Source: Moniliophthora roreri
Taxonomy: Eukaryota; Basidiomycota; Agaricomycetes; Agaricales; Marasmiaceae
Assembly (NCBI GenBank): GCA_001466705.2
Contig: LATX02000214.1
Span: 339,344 to 403,343 of the forward strand
Reading direction: 5' to 3'
DNA length: 64,000 bases
Shown here piece by piece: positions 1 to 11,621 of the stretch. Made by a program: the position numbers and the translations under genes. Positions within the stretch are counted from its first letter, which is position 1, and each line of letters starts with the position of its first letter. Below the pieces are notes generated by a model. It was not told where the DNA came from. It saw only the letters and a list, made by a program, of their open reading frames with translations, and made no database searches.

Positions 1-486
1 CGTCCCAAAAAGGAAGCCTCTAGAGTCTCTTGAGAAGGACGACTTGAAACGACAGCTTGATCGAGGTGATCTCCTTGAATCCGCGCGTCCTTTTTTTTGT
101 CATCAGTTACAGGAACAGCTGTAATGTGTGGAAAGAGTTGGCTAAAGCAAGCTCCGTCGCGCCGCGGAAGCATTGGGATGAATCAACATCCAAGACGTTA
201 TTCAAAATTTTAAGTAAAATGTGTAAAACAAATATGTGTGTGTGTGTGTGTGGTATGCGTGTACAGATGAAAAGGTTACAACAATCGGTAAAAGGTACAA
301 GTGCGTGGTATGGTGTCATGTTGTGTACAGTGCGGAGATGGTATGATAAGGTTAAGAAAAACAAACAAAACAAAACGAAAATCAACCATCAAAAAAAGGG
401 TAGATATTAGGCTAAAACCCAAAAAGATGAAGCACAAAGATAAAAGAGAACCCGAAAATATGCAAGCAAAATGAGTCCAGGCAAGC
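1..486. other. Left-edge non-coding stretch
   Basis: No gene is supported here. A short GT dinucleotide tract lies at about 234-252. The segment is the 3' flank of the minus-strand gene that ends at 487. Confidence 0.6.
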
Positions 487-1456
487 CTAGGAAGAATTGT
501 GGTCTCTGGCTATTTCTCCAGCCGCAGAGTATCTGGGTGGTTGTGTGTTCGGCATCGGGGTCAACGTAGTAGAACCGCCGTGCAGTGCAGGCGGAATTGC
601 AGGATGTTCAGGTGCCCGCCTCGATTCCTCTGGGGTACTCGCCTCCATTTCCCGTAACGCTTCCGGCCTCTGAGATGTCTGCAGAGCCCGAACACCCAAA
701 ACATCAACATACACCGGGGGACCACCATGTTTATCATACGGCGGCAAGTCTGCATCATCATCAGCATCCCAATCCCTTTCTCCATGATCAACACGACGAC
801 CACCGGCATCTATATCCGCTGCTCTGATCCTAACTCTCCGTGTCCTTGAAGGTTCAAATAAGTGTGGAGCATATCGATCTCCACGGTCTGGTGTATACGC
901 AGCAGGTAACTCTGCGAGATGGTAAGGTAAAGGTGAAGCGCCCAATCCATGAATAGGTAATCCCGTTGTCCTGGGAAACCTTACTCGTTCCCTATCTTCT
1001 GCCATGGAACGATAACGACGAGTTCGAGAGCGACGGAAGAATTGTGAGAGAGGAATTCCTTGATTTCTGAGACGGATCGCTCGACGTATGAGCATGGAAA
1101 TGATGATGAGGAAAGCAAATGCGAGAAAGAGGAATTCGAGGATTGACTAGAAGGGGAAAAAATAGAAGATTAGATCCCGAGATCTCAACAAAAAAAAAAA
1201 AAAGAAGCTTAAATCTGCTGACCTTGGCTGTATCATTCCTCCTTGCTTGCTGTTGCTGCTCAGATGTCTGAGTTGGAGTCGGTAGAGTACTTGGGTCGGG
1301 GAAAAATGGTTTCTCAGAAGTAGTCGACGTAGGGGGTAATGACGATGATGACGATGAAGGAGTTGAAGTCGGAGTTGCTGATACCGAAGTGGAGGTGGAA
1401 GAACTTGTCGGTGCAGTTGATCCTGCTTGACGAGCAGCGATATGGATAACGTCCAT
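487..1456 (-). CDS. Single-pass membrane protein with PPxY/LPxY cytoplasmic tail
   Basis: Two exons, 1456-1223 and 1146-487, joined in phase 0 across a 76-bp GT-AG intron. The ATG at 1456 has A at -3 and G at +4, and no ATG lies further upstream in frame before a stop, so the start is well supported. Seen in the protein of about 297 aa: a short leader, a Ser/Thr/Pro-rich segment (residues about 14-70) that looks like an O-glycosylated ectodomain, one hydrophobic helix at the start of exon 2 (about residues 79-95), a basic stop-transfer stretch, then a tail with LPPYDKHGGPPVY and a later PPRY. The PPxY/LPxY motifs are known ligands of WW domains such as those of Rsp5-type ubiquitin ligases; binding here is inference. 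The tail is paralogous to the protein at 5637-6275. The molecular function is unknown. Confidence 0.8.
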
Positions 1457-1670
1457 CTTGAAAAAAGGTGTGTGCGTGTGTGTAAGAGAGAGTATAGCTA
1501 TGGCCAAAAGCCACGCGAATGGACTGTGCACTCGATTATGGGTGCATCAAGCGGTAGGAAAGGAAGGGGCAAGGGGGATGAGGTCAGACCATGATCAAGC
1601 GCAGCCTGTAGGCAATTTTTAGGCGGAGGCACGTGCCTTCCTCAATTTATCCTTCTTCCGCATCCCAAGA

Positions 1671-1996
1671 ATGAGAGTGACACAGATCCTTTTCAAAGGT
1701 CGCTCAGCTTGGAAAGGTCCTTATTTTGCTGCCTTTCCGAATCTTAAAGAAGCTCAGGATCATCGTGTCGCAATAAAAACTCAGGCGAGGAGTTGTACAA
1801 TTTTGCCAAATTTTGTTGGGTACGTCCACTCCACTGTTCTATTCATGGAGGTACTGACACCCGCTTTAATAGCGTCAAATTCCTAGTTCATAATGGAAAG
1901 GATTACATTCCTGTCCTCATAACTCCAGAAATGGTGGGGCACAAGTTGGGAGAGTTTAGTCATACGAAAAAGCCTTTACGATATGGCAAAAAGTAG
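1671..1996 (+). CDS. RSM19: Mitochondrial ribosomal protein uS19m
   Basis: Two exons, 1671-1819 and 1873-1996, separated by a 53-bp intron with a CTGAC branch site and a TAG acceptor. The 90-aa product has the family hallmarks in order: RSAWKGP near the N-terminus, TILPNFVG at the exon junction, [10 protein letters not shown], and [14 protein letters not shown] near the C-terminus. uS19 is a head protein of the small ribosomal subunit. The short form with this N-terminus matches the fungal mitochondrial type rather than the longer cytosolic one. The exon junction restores the [12 protein letters not shown] reading, which confirms the intron. This is the clearest housekeeping gene in the window. 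The symbol follows yeast usage. Confidence 0.93.
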
Positions 1997-2238
1997 AGGT
2001 GCGTAAAAACTCGGTAAAAAGGTCATTATAACACGCTTTCTGAACCGTTGAAAGATAGACAATGTTTTACTGGTTCCATGTACACATATCTGCATCCTAA
2101 TTCAGGCCCGTTGCATTACACGTTGACCTCGGAAAACGTTCCGTATTGAGCCTCGGCCTTCGCTCCAGACATTCAGCGCCAATGATACGACTAGTCATCA
2201 CGCTATCGACCTACGATTCTTGTTGTCGACTCACCAAT

Positions 2239-5040
2239 TTACCTGGATAAATTATGGCCTCCAAAAAGTCGCCTGACGTGGTTTTGACGAAGGCGGAGAA
2301 TGAAAAAAGTTTTCACAGCATCCACAACTCAAAGTGCAGTATTGCCCGTTAGGGCCACGCCGTGAGTGGTCCAATTCGGTCCCATCACTACACAACACTA
2401 GGGAGGCATATCGCGGAGAAGGCACCAAGAGTTGAACGTCTTCCTTTGTTACACCGAGCCATCTAATAACGCACCCCATTCGAAGTGAAGACCGGAGCTC
2501 CAGGACCAACTATGATGCGAGCTTGTATTCAGTCAACTCGTCTATCCAGCTCTCGACGTGGTAGGCCGAATGTTCTGCCAGAATTTGCACGTACTGACCT
2601 TGAGTATGGCCTCTAGTTCATTTCCAAGGACGTAGCTATGGAATTGATCGTGGTCACTGCAACGAATCTCACCTCGCTCCTTTTTTGCGTATCCTGAATT
2701 CACATTCGAGGGTTCTCGGTACTGAGAAGACCAAGATTACCTACCACTCAAGGTGAGGCAATTACGTTCAGCCACTGAGAAAAACCTTTCGCATGTCTCA
2801 TGTCCCTTCCAGTTACATTCAACCATCAATAACACGGCTAGTCAGTTGAGGCAACCCTACGCACACGACACAACAAGTGGGCTGACCTTTCAAGTTTCTC
2901 ATACCGTTCAACTGGATCAATTGTGGCTTCCAAAAAATTTTCCCGAGATGGTGTTTACGGAGGTTATCAAGATGCCCGGGGGGATGAACAAGTTCTGGGA
3001 AGGTTCACAGCCCCATTCGAAGCTCAAAATCCGTTGGGCCACATCGTGAGTGGTTTGATTCACCTTTCTAGTTCGAATCTAGGCTTTTAATTGTATAGGA
3101 TGCCGACATGGGTTTAACGGAGGTTATCAAGATGCCCGGAGAATGAACAGTTCTGGGAAGATTCACAGCATTTGCGGCTCAAAATGCAGGTTTTGTGCGT
3201 TGGGCCACATCGTGAGTGGTTTGATTCACCTTTCTAGTTCAAGTCTAAGCTTCTAATTGTATAGGATGAGAGGAATGTACACTCTCTCGGTACCGTGAGT
3301 CCAGTTTTGGTCTTGGCGGCGTTAATGATCGTAGTTGCTCCAGGGATGCAACTCGTTGCTAGAATTTACCATATGAAACGTTCCGGCTACGTGAGCTCAG
3401 GACGTTTCGTCACAACCGAAGACGTAAGATTCCGATTGTAAAAAAAGGGCATCTTGAGCAGCACTATAGACTTTGGTGAGTATGGCTTTAGGCTTTTGAA
3501 CGTTTGAGCCGAACTCATCATTGCTTTTCATTCAGTTGTATTTAGTCTCACTGCTACGGTGGCGCGTCGTGAGTAAGGCACCAAGAATTGAACGCCTTCC
3601 TTTGTCACACCGAGCCATCGAACAACTGGGAGGCGGAGCTCCGTTCATAGAACAGAACCAACGAATATCGAGGTTGTATTCACTGTCCAACTCGAGAGGA
3701 ACCTTGACGCGGTATGCCGAACGTTGTGTAAGATTCTACACGTACTGACCTTGAACATAGTCGTTCTAATGGCTCGTAAATCATTCAAGTATGGTCTTCA
3801 AAAGGTACCCGACGTAGCCTTGATGGAGGGTCATCAAGATACCCAGAGAAATACTCAAATTCTGGGAAGATTCACAGCATCCGCAACTCTAAAAACTCTC
3901 GTCATTACGGGCTTGCTCATTAAGCCACACCGTGAGTTGTCAAAGTCATCTTACTAGTCAAGTCTGATCTTTGATCTGCATAGTAGTCTAAGAGGCATTA
4001 CTTTCTCGGTTACTCGTGGGCTCAGTGCTGCAGAGCTCTTGTTCTAGGAGGCCCTAACGAGTACCGCTATTCAGATATGCTTTGCTATAATCGCAATTTT
4101 TGAAATGAACATGCACTCAACTGGTTGATTCCAGTTGCGAAAGAGGCACTTCAACCCCCACAATTCAAGTTTCGGTGAGCATAACATCTAGGTTCCCGAG
4201 AGCCTGGCTCAGACCCACTATTCAGTTGCATCTGGTCTCACAGCTATGTAACACTATGAGGGACGCATCGCGGATACGGTGCACCTAGAATTGAGCGTCT
4301 TCCTTTGTCATACCAAGTCGTCGAATAACGTACCCCGATTTGAAGGACGGAATGTAATTCGGAGCTCCGTTCATGGAACAGAACCAACGAATGTCCAACT
4401 TGAGAGGACCACTTTTGACCTGGTATATCGATTTTTCTGTTAGAACTCGCATGTACCGACCTCGAGTGTAGTCTCAAGTTCATTTCCGGGGACATGATTA
4501 TGGAGTCGGTCGTATCACCTCGCGGATGAGCGTGGTTATTGCTTGTACAGACTACCCTTTCCCTTCCATTCGAGAAACCGAGGAAAAAGCCTATTGTGGG
4601 TCCACTCCTCATCTAGTTAATATCCACTTGTCATTTGGCTGAACTATTTCTACAGGCATCTCTACCCTGAAGGGTGTAGTCGGTTTTACACTACGCGAAC
4701 TACCGACGGGAAGACTTGCACAGGCCTAAATCAGGAAACTCGTGACGTTGAAGAATCTTCTTCAATCTATTCTTTGCCTTGATCGTAGCAAATTTGGCTA
4801 CATTTGCTTCTATTATTGGCTTTTCGACGAAGCAGCAGCATCAACCGAAAAATCAGAATACACGCTTCGAGTGTCTGGGTATTCCGCAGTCAACTCCTTG
4901 AACCGACGAGCAATGACAGAGGTTTCAACCTCACTGTCACGGACTCTACTCGCTCCTTTCGCGTATCCCCGAGTTCAAATTCAAAGGTTTCTCGGTGCAG
5001 GGAAAGATCAAGAATACCTACCGTTCAAGGTGAGATAATT
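2239..5040. repeat. Decayed cluster of repeated gene-like segments
   Basis: Several related blocks recur in the same orientation. One block is seen at about 2239-2380, 2909-3060, 3105-3230 and 3788-3940 (shared core: GATTCACAGCAT and GGGCCACATCGTGAGTGG). A second is at about 2405-2640, 3572-3790 and 4257-4500 (shared cores: TTGAACGYCTTCCTTTG and CGTACTGACCTTGA). A third is at about 2640-2760 and 4930-5040. Copies differ by many substitutions and indels, and none has a long open frame. GTGAGT-like donors are kept at equivalent places, which suggests repeated duplication of a multi-exon gene now dead. The ancestral product is not recognised. Confidence 0.65.
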
Positions 5041-5636
5041 ACGTTGCCCTTCCATCTCTCCCTTTTGAGCTTAGTTCATATGATCACAGACATGTCAAAA
5101 AAGTTCCTTGGTGGGAGGGCAACTGCTGACTCTTTATGTTTTCTGCGTTGCTTACGGATCTTGAAAGGCCCCCAATGATATTCGTCCAATCTCAGAATGT
5201 GCAAATTGGTGCCTACTCGACACGGAATTGTATGCATGCCCAAGTAATAACATCACTGTCAAGTCTGGACTCTTCGAGTTGATGGGCCCATTTCCGTAGT
5301 TCTTCACTTCTCGCTCACCACCGAATTCGAATTCGAATTGTGGTCGCCTAAATCTAAATCCCTTGCCAATCCAGGCGATGTCCTCATCGCCATCGTCACA
5401 ATCTATTTTTTTCCCATCCGCAGGACACTGCGTGGAGTAGTTCCGACTCTTCGCAAAAAGAAGCGGGACCGGAAAGTGAGGTGGGGTAAAGAAGGAGTTT
5501 GCAGACACGTGTTGACGGAATCCGATTTCTGGAAAAGGCAATCGCAAGATCTGGATTCCATTATTCGTGTCGTCCCATATATACTGGTACAAGCTGTTCT
5601 GGTATCAATCCCTTCTTTTCACTATCCGAACACGCC
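5041..5636. other. Intergenic stretch upstream of the 5637 gene
   Basis: No conserved coding signal recognised. Open frames here lack family motifs and overlap on both strands. Confidence 0.5.
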
Positions 5637-6275
5637 ATGCACGCAAATCGACCACCATCATCACTTCCGTCCTTCCCTGCAATACCTTCGAGGAGCAAAG
5701 ACCTTGTACCTTCCTCTCCGACGCCGATGCCTGCTAAACCCGTCTCTCGCATTCGTCGCGTGATGAGATTTCGTAATGTTTTCGGTCGTACACGATCGTC
5801 CAGTTCAGAGGACGAAATCGACGAATCTACCTTGACGATGGATGCGCCGACGCGGGCACACGACACGTCAGGCTCAGATCACTCTAGAGACTCGGACGGA
5901 AACACGGTGGAGCAAAACACCAACTCCGCACCCATCACACCTCCACCTCAGAGACCGCCACCTAGGAGAGCAGTACGGCCTCGTGCAGCCGATATATTCG
6001 AAGGAGGACGTAGACTTGACTCGGGTACAGAACGAGATTGGGATTTGGAAGAGATGATTGAGGGGAGTGAAGGAGTGGATAATAGGGAAGGGGAGTTACC
6101 AAAGTATGACAAGGCCGGTCGACCGCCCAAGTACGGAGAACTTGCGGATATGGGCGTAGGGAGGCGTGTTGCAGAACCTCCTGCACGGACACAACCTTCT
6201 ACCGAGTATCCACCGAGAACGCCCCCGCCTAGATACTCGTCAGAGTTCACGCTCGTCATTCCTACTTGTTCTTGA
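5637..6275 (+). CDS. PPxY-rich protein, soluble paralogue of the 487-1456 tail
   Basis: A single exon of 212 codons from the ATG at 5637. The C-terminal half reproduces the block seen in the minus-strand gene at 487-1456: a basic RPRAADIFEGGRRLD segment, an ERDWD motif, LPKYDKAGRPPKY, and a final PPPRYSSE. No transmembrane helix or signal peptide is visible. The N-terminus is basic and then rich in Ser and acidic residues. It therefore looks like the cytoplasmic tail of the membrane family standing alone. Three PPxY/LPxY sites could bind WW-domain ubiquitin ligases, which is inference. An ATG at 5730 is an alternative start. The function is unknown. Confidence 0.72.
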   Translation: MHANRPPSSLPSFPAIPSRSKDLVPSSPTPMPAKPVSRIRRVMRFRNVFGRTRSSSSEDEIDESTLTMDAPTRAHDTSGSDHSRDSDGNTVEQNTNSAPITPPPQRPPPRRAVRPRAADIFEGGRRLDSGTERDWDLEEMIEGSEGVDNREGELPKYDKAGRPPKYGELADMGVGRRVAEPPARTQPSTEYPPRTPPPRYSSEFTLVIPTCS

Positions 6276-7183
6276 CTCCAACTTTTTTCTTGGTCGGAGG
6301 CGTACATTACCCCCTCCCTTCCTTTGTCATATCTCATTACTCGTATTATTACCATCAAGGCCTGAAGCTAGTAATTAGTGGGTGCGGCATCTATTCTACG
6401 ATTGCACTGTCCTCCTTCTGATTTAAAACTATTTTTATTCTTTTGGTTATTTTAGCTTGTATATCAAAACTACGGATACACATGCAAAGGATTCGAGAAC
6501 ACTTGCGCACGCGTGCTGATCGAGATGGAAGCACTGTCACAGGCGTTGAGGGCCGATTTCATTCAGGGTTTGGCATTTGCCGAGACATGCAGGCCCTCTT
6601 GTTTTCTCTCTCCCAATTCGAAAGGAAGAAAAGAACAATATCACGTTCTGGATCTAGGGTTCAGAGCAATTTGCAATAGTTGTTGTTTCGCTCATGGAAG
6701 AGTTACAGTGGAATCGAAGCATTCCTCGCAGGCCTTTGGAAGTGACGACACGCCATTGCCGTGAGTGCTTGTTTTCCTTCGAGACACTCGAATTCAGAAT
6801 ATATACCTCTAGCTCACCACAAATGTGCAGGTCAAAAAGGGGAGAACAATAACATTTCGCGTGTGGCATATACCCCCCAACACGTTGCAAGGTTCCTCAA
6901 CGACCCATCAAATTTATCCACCCTATTTAGCAAGTGGACAATGCAAGTTTTTGTGGCATACAAGCAACTGTGGAAGATTCACACGTATTTAAGAGGAACG
7001 ATATCTTATCTCTCCTACCCTCACTCTTCCTAAACACCCCGCACGTTCAGCTCAGGCTGTTGCTAATGTTTATTCTCGAACTTGGACCTACACCACATCG
7101 CTATCTACAAACACACAATCCAAACCTTGACATCTATCATTTCCGGAATATTTTATCAGCGTCTCCTTCACCCTATAATCGTC
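6276..7183. other. Intergenic stretch
   Basis: No gene recognised. It separates two plus-strand genes and should hold the promoter of the gene starting at 7184. Confidence 0.5.
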
Positions 7184-8444
7184 ATGGTGTACAACATCCC
7201 CTACACTCCTAACGCACAAGGCACTAGGAGGACCAAGGTCGACCATTCAGTTAACATTCGATGGCACCAAATGCTAGCGCAGGCGTACGCTCGTGCCAGA
7301 GAATCTCAGGAGTTGTATGGTATCGATGAAAATGACGAAGGCGACCTTTCTGACGATGTAAGGTCTTTTTCGCCGTCTCCCAAATCATCGTCGATTAACC
7401 GATACTCCCTACTAGTCTTATTCTCCAAACTTCAACAATTCTCAGAAAGCCGTCGAAAGCTACCTCGAATACCTTAGTGCCCTGCCGCGTAGATATCCTG
7501 TGAACATGCCTGCCAAGAGTGTACCAAACGTCGAAGAAGAGATCCCTGAATTCCCCACCGATACGCCTTCTGCGTCTTCTACCCCACAACCTAATCGTCG
7601 CTGGCGTCGTTATCTCTCAATCAACTCTGCCGTGGCAGTCATGTCGCCCACAAAACTCTTGGCCTCCGCCATGAAGCGTACTCGGTCACTACCTGAACTT
7701 GGCCTGAAGGGTCGGTCCCCATTCGTCCGACTCCGTCGCCGTGGCACAGTATGCAAAAGTTCCGCTGCCACCGTGCCAAAGGAAGAAGGGCCGGCGCTTA
7801 CTCGAGTTGCTTCTGAACCAAGAGCCCAAACGCAAACTCCAGCTCCAGCCATCGTAAAAAAGGCGCGCAGAAATACGGTAGACGACGGGCAAACTTGTAT
7901 CGCTCGTGTCAGGAGAGTAGAGTTTGCTACCTCAACCTCCGTCACTACCCCTGCTACTCACTCTACCCCTAGAAAGGATTCAGAATCTTCAGAGTCTCCC
8001 AAACGAAAGCGTCCACGCAGAGAGCGATCTAAATCTTCACCACCACGGCCACCTAAACCTGCTCCAAAAGTAGAACCCGAACCGTTCCAAATTCGTCCAA
8101 TGCTTCTCCCCTCATCGGTATTCGAAACCACCGCCACCTGCCCTTATTCCATCCGGCAGAGTCCAATTCCCGCTGATATGTGGGATCATCTATCGTCAGC
8201 TGGTAACACCCACAATCTTCCTAATATAGAGGCGTCAATCGAGGATGAACCGTACCAGGAACCCTGGTGGGTCACTCCTTCTGTTATTGCGGTACTTTTC
8301 ATTCTTGTAGTCTTGATCATTGGACTATGCCTTGCATCTATTCCCGTTTGGGCAGTTTGTGCGCCGTGCGGTTGGGTATATGGGCTCTTTCCATCGGCTT
8401 TGTTTGAAATCGAAGACGAGAAAAGGTCCAAATACCGTTACTGA
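7184..8444 (+). CDS. Basic Ser/Pro-rich protein with C-terminal membrane segment
   Basis: Two exons, 7184-7357 and 7446-8444, joined in phase 0 (donor GTAAGG, acceptor CTCAG), give about 390 aa. The ATG at 7184 has G at -3 and G at +4. Seen: an N-terminal helical segment of about 80 residues, a long basic Ser/Pro-rich middle, a cluster KRKRPRRERSK at about residue 240 that resembles a nuclear localisation signal, and a strongly hydrophobic stretch of about 24 residues near residue 340 (beginning VIAVLFILVVLIIG). That stretch is followed by a second moderately hydrophobic segment and a short charged tail. A nuclear signal plus a C-terminal membrane helix would fit an inner nuclear membrane protein, but this is inference only. 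No family is recognised. Confidence 0.7.
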
Positions 8445-9058
8445 ACCAGCGTTCGCTGCTTATCGTTCGTTCTATCGCTTGCTTTCCATTCCCGTATACA
8501 TTCACGCTCTTTTTATTCTCTCGCTATTGCTCCAAACGCACACTCCTTCGTCCCTCCTGGTTTATGTTTTCACTACATTAATGTTTCATTCTCTGGGTAC
8601 GAGGTCTTCAGGTTAACTGGAGACTCCGCTCGTACTGCGCGAACCTTCTTTTTCCCTGTCGCGCCTTTGTAGCACACTCCTTTAGCTCTGTATCTTACTC
8701 TGGCTGTCCTTATGCTATCGCTGAATATAACTTGTGATATTTAAAAGATCATCGATTCTGTGGGCGTGGTTAGTTACCTGGCTGTAGTCGAAACCAGGAT
8801 CAGTATCAGGTCTCGACGAGCGTTCAGCTTTCCGACAATGACTAGTATTAGCTGCAGAGATTGAACTCCATAACTAGCAAGTGTACTGATACTCAGCGGA
8901 ACTCAAGCTCCAGTGTCGAGTTGCTCTGTGTAGGTTTCGTGCTATGATAAGTATCACGCCTTTCTTAAGTTCACGCTGTTTCCCGACTTCGACCCTTTGG
9001 CTCTCGCACTGATACAGTGAAAGTAGTATAAGATATACTGATTATCTGAGAAACAACT
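8445..9058. other. Convergent intergenic stretch
   Basis: Lies between the 3' ends of two convergent genes. Nothing beyond presumed 3' UTRs is recognised. Confidence 0.5.
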
Positions 9059-10433
9059 CTAGTTATTCAAGGCGCGCCACATCTCCGGAGGATTCATGTC
9101 AAAGCTGATGGGACGATAATGCTCGTCTGTCATCAGCCCATCACGACAAACACCATCCATATACCTCGAAAGACTCCACGATAACCAGCACAGCACCCAA
9201 GTGTATCCAATCCATTTAGACGCCCTACCCAAGAGCGTTGCTGGTAGTACGTTTTGGACCATGCGCTCAACTACAATCGCGAGCGGCTGCAGGAGGAAAA
9301 ACTGAAAATCATGGCCCCGAAAAAAGAACCAAAAGGTATCAGAGAGTGTTTGGGGTGGATTTGGAGAGGTGAGGCGTTCTGCAAGTTGATGAATGACGCC
9401 GGAAATGAAGAAGGCACCGAAGTTTTTGACAAAGTGGTACGCTTTGGTACCTTTTCGTAGATGGAGCAACTCCTTGGCGATGTATTCGCCGTGAGAGGAG
9501 AGAAGCTATGATTAATGGTTGAGTCAGTGATGAAGTAGTGTCACCGAAGAAACTTACTCGTCGTAACAAATGATGCCAGGTATGCCTAAAACGTGTTCAA
9601 GTGTCAGTCAGTTAATGAAAGGTGGCAATATGACGGAAAGACGCTTACCTCCAAAACCGAGACACTGTATAGGCCTCAAGAAAAGAACCAAAGAGAGGCG
9701 GGCATTCTTCTGGCTCCGATATTCCAAAAGCTACTAGCGGAATCACTACGCAGAGGTGCAGTGCATTGCAGAATACAATCACTCTAGCACCGTACACCAC
9801 CACTGCAAACACTCTCCAGCTAAACCTATCGGCCGAAATGGCATAATTCAAAGCCAAAGACGCCCTCGTCCTGTTGATGTATCCGCTGAGACAGAATCCT
9901 GTGACACAAAGACCCAACAATAAGGCTTTATGGATCACAAATCGGATTCTCGACATCCGAAATTTATCATCCCCTTCTTTCCGCCCATGTCCCCATCCAA
10001 TGCCTCTCGGATCCAACAAGAGAAGAAGCCCCCATTTAAGTCGGGAAAGAAATGAGGATTCAGCATTGTGAATGGGATCCGAATGTTTCCGAAGCGAGTC
10101 GTGTGGATCTGGTGTCAGTACTAGGAAGTCTGAAGCCATGAAACTCTGCACGATGAGTAATAGGCCTATTTGGGCATCTTCTTTCTTGACTTTTACGGAG
10201 GGTCGAAAGAATGTGTGGTAGACGATGCTGAGTAGCAAGATAAAGCCCAGCTGCCTGTTCAACCTTGTTTCAGCAGCGAGGCTGAGGACGAAGATAAGCT
10301 GAACGGTGAGAAGAGCGAGAATGGCGTCCATGATTGAGAACAGTGTGTAGCCATGGTCTTTAAGCTGGAGAGGGAACGAGAGCGGAAATGAACCTGGGGA
10401 GCGATAACCATCAATGAAAAAGGAGTTGATCAT
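9059..10433 (-). CDS. MBOAT/wax-synthase-like acyltransferase
   Basis: Three exons, 10433-9649, a 28-nt microexon 9585-9558, and 9505-9059, all with GT-AG introns of 63 and 52 bp, give about 419 aa. Splicing of the microexon assembles RFWRHTWHHLLRR, the FWRxxWH signature of the MBOAT_2 (wax synthase domain) family; the second histidine region HQLAERL follows later. LLLDPRGIGWGHG, another conserved block of fungal members, lies at about residues 133-145. At least seven hydrophobic segments are spread along the chain, as expected for an ER membrane O-acyltransferase. Family members esterify hydroxyls with acyl-CoA; in fungi many act on terpenoid or other secondary metabolites, and the substrate cannot be told here. 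The ATG at 10433 has a weak context. The ATG at 10331 (A at -3, G at +4) is a plausible alternative start. Confidence 0.85.
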
Positions 10434-10891
10434 ACGAGGAGCCGAATGAGGTTATGACCCAGTAGGTTATTTCAAATTAACGTCGTAGATAAGGCGATCC
10501 AATCTAGGCTCAAGACAGGCTTCATGCAAGTGAGGAGATTAGCGATGATGGTTTCTCGAGGATATTAAAGTTTATTCACAAAACTGCCATTTTACCCTCA
10601 GTAAATCACCAAGTCACCCCTAATGTCTAACACATCGGCCCAAAGGGCTGATAATGATGAGCTCCTGTAGCAACGGCCACCGTGCTGTTCAAACCTAGTC
10701 AAACCCATCGCTGAAGTATTCGCGGTAAATGTCCGAGTCTTGGTTTAGACATCATCCGACACACTTTTGGTGTTAAAGAAATATGAAACTGGTGGTGACG
10801 GAAAGGAAATAGAATCAGTAGACGAGGTGCAGCATACGTCTCTAAACCACATAGTCCCGTAGCACCGGTTATTTGCTGTCCTCCTCATCTA
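10434..10891. other. Intergenic stretch before the transposon island
   Basis: Nothing recognised. It ends at the outer boundary of the inverted-repeat arm at about 10892. Confidence 0.5.
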
Positions 10892-11605
10892 CATCCACCT
10901 TTGGTTCCCACCCAAAACGTCATATCTGATGGGCCAGACAGGGGACACCGGCCCATCAGATTTGACGTTAAAATTTTTTTCTGGCCGCACGCGGAAACCA
11001 CCCTCGTATATCTCGAGTAATTTCGATAAATTTCAGCCCACTCACCAAGTCTTCCGCGTCCTTGCCAAAGTCCCTCTGGCAGTCCAACTCGGCATTCCCC
11101 GCACCGCTGATGTCGTCAACTTTCTAATTTTGTCGCTGTCACCGCATCGGTCTCCCGAACATCAACATCACAAATATTCATCAATAAGCACCTCTTGACA
11201 TTAAACGTCCATCACCTCGCGCTCTCAGCCCAGCTCTACCCGTTTCCCTTTCCGGAATCATCGCCGGAACGCCAGCAAAGCGTTCCCTCCACCTCCATGA
11301 TGCACAATTGCATCCTCGATACTAATCTGGATTGGGAAGAATTGTACTGGGAGGGATCTTGATGAGCAGACTAGTGATGAGGTACGTCCACCTACTTCGT
11401 TCTTTTTCTTCACTACACTCACCCTGCCTCTGTGTTCAGTCACTGGTATCTCCTGGGGCTTTAAGTCGGCGTGAATGAGATCGCGGAATGGTGCGAACCG
11501 CATGACCGTATGCAAGGTACATTGTCGCCGCGTCCCGCAAAATACTTCCACTAACTTGCTTTATCCCTACGTTCGCCCACCAGAATCACGATAAGTCCTC
11601 TCTTA
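10892..11605. repeat. Left arm of ~0.7-kb inverted repeat (CpG-retaining copy)
   Basis: This block is found again in reverse orientation at about 14178-14891. It opens at a shared CCACCTTTGGTTCCCACCC and ends abruptly at 11605, directly before an N. Both arms share an open frame of about 89 codons (10929-11198 here) and a hairpin: a 12-nt stem ATCTGATGGGCC / GGCCCATCAGAT with a 14-nt loop at 10924-10961. Most differences between arms are CpG here against TpG or CpA in the right arm, so this arm looks closest to the source sequence. The transposon family is not identified. Confidence 0.85.
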
Positions 11606-11606
11606 N
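11606..11606. other. Single N at a sequence junction
   Basis: The homology between the two inverted arms stops at 11605. In the right arm the matching sequence runs on past this point, while here it changes at once into gag sequence. The N is probably a collapsed assembly gap. Confidence 0.7.
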
Positions 11607-11621
11607 TCTCTTCCACCTCTT

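Noticed and set aside
1454..1531. A possible signal-peptide start upstream of the ATG at 1456
   Set aside because: The in-frame extension starts at GTG, not ATG, and no ATG lies upstream before a stop. The ATG at 1456 has a good context.
4804..5035. A frame reading SEYTLRVSGYS, reminiscent of a fibrinogen-like domain
   Set aside because: No further landmarks of that domain. The sequence is part of the decayed repeat cluster.
11258..11551. A minus-strand segment in the left arm reading LIHADLKPQEIP, reminiscent of a protein kinase HxDLKxxN loop
   Set aside because: The Asn is missing, no other kinase motif is nearby, and the segment is not conserved as protein in the right arm.
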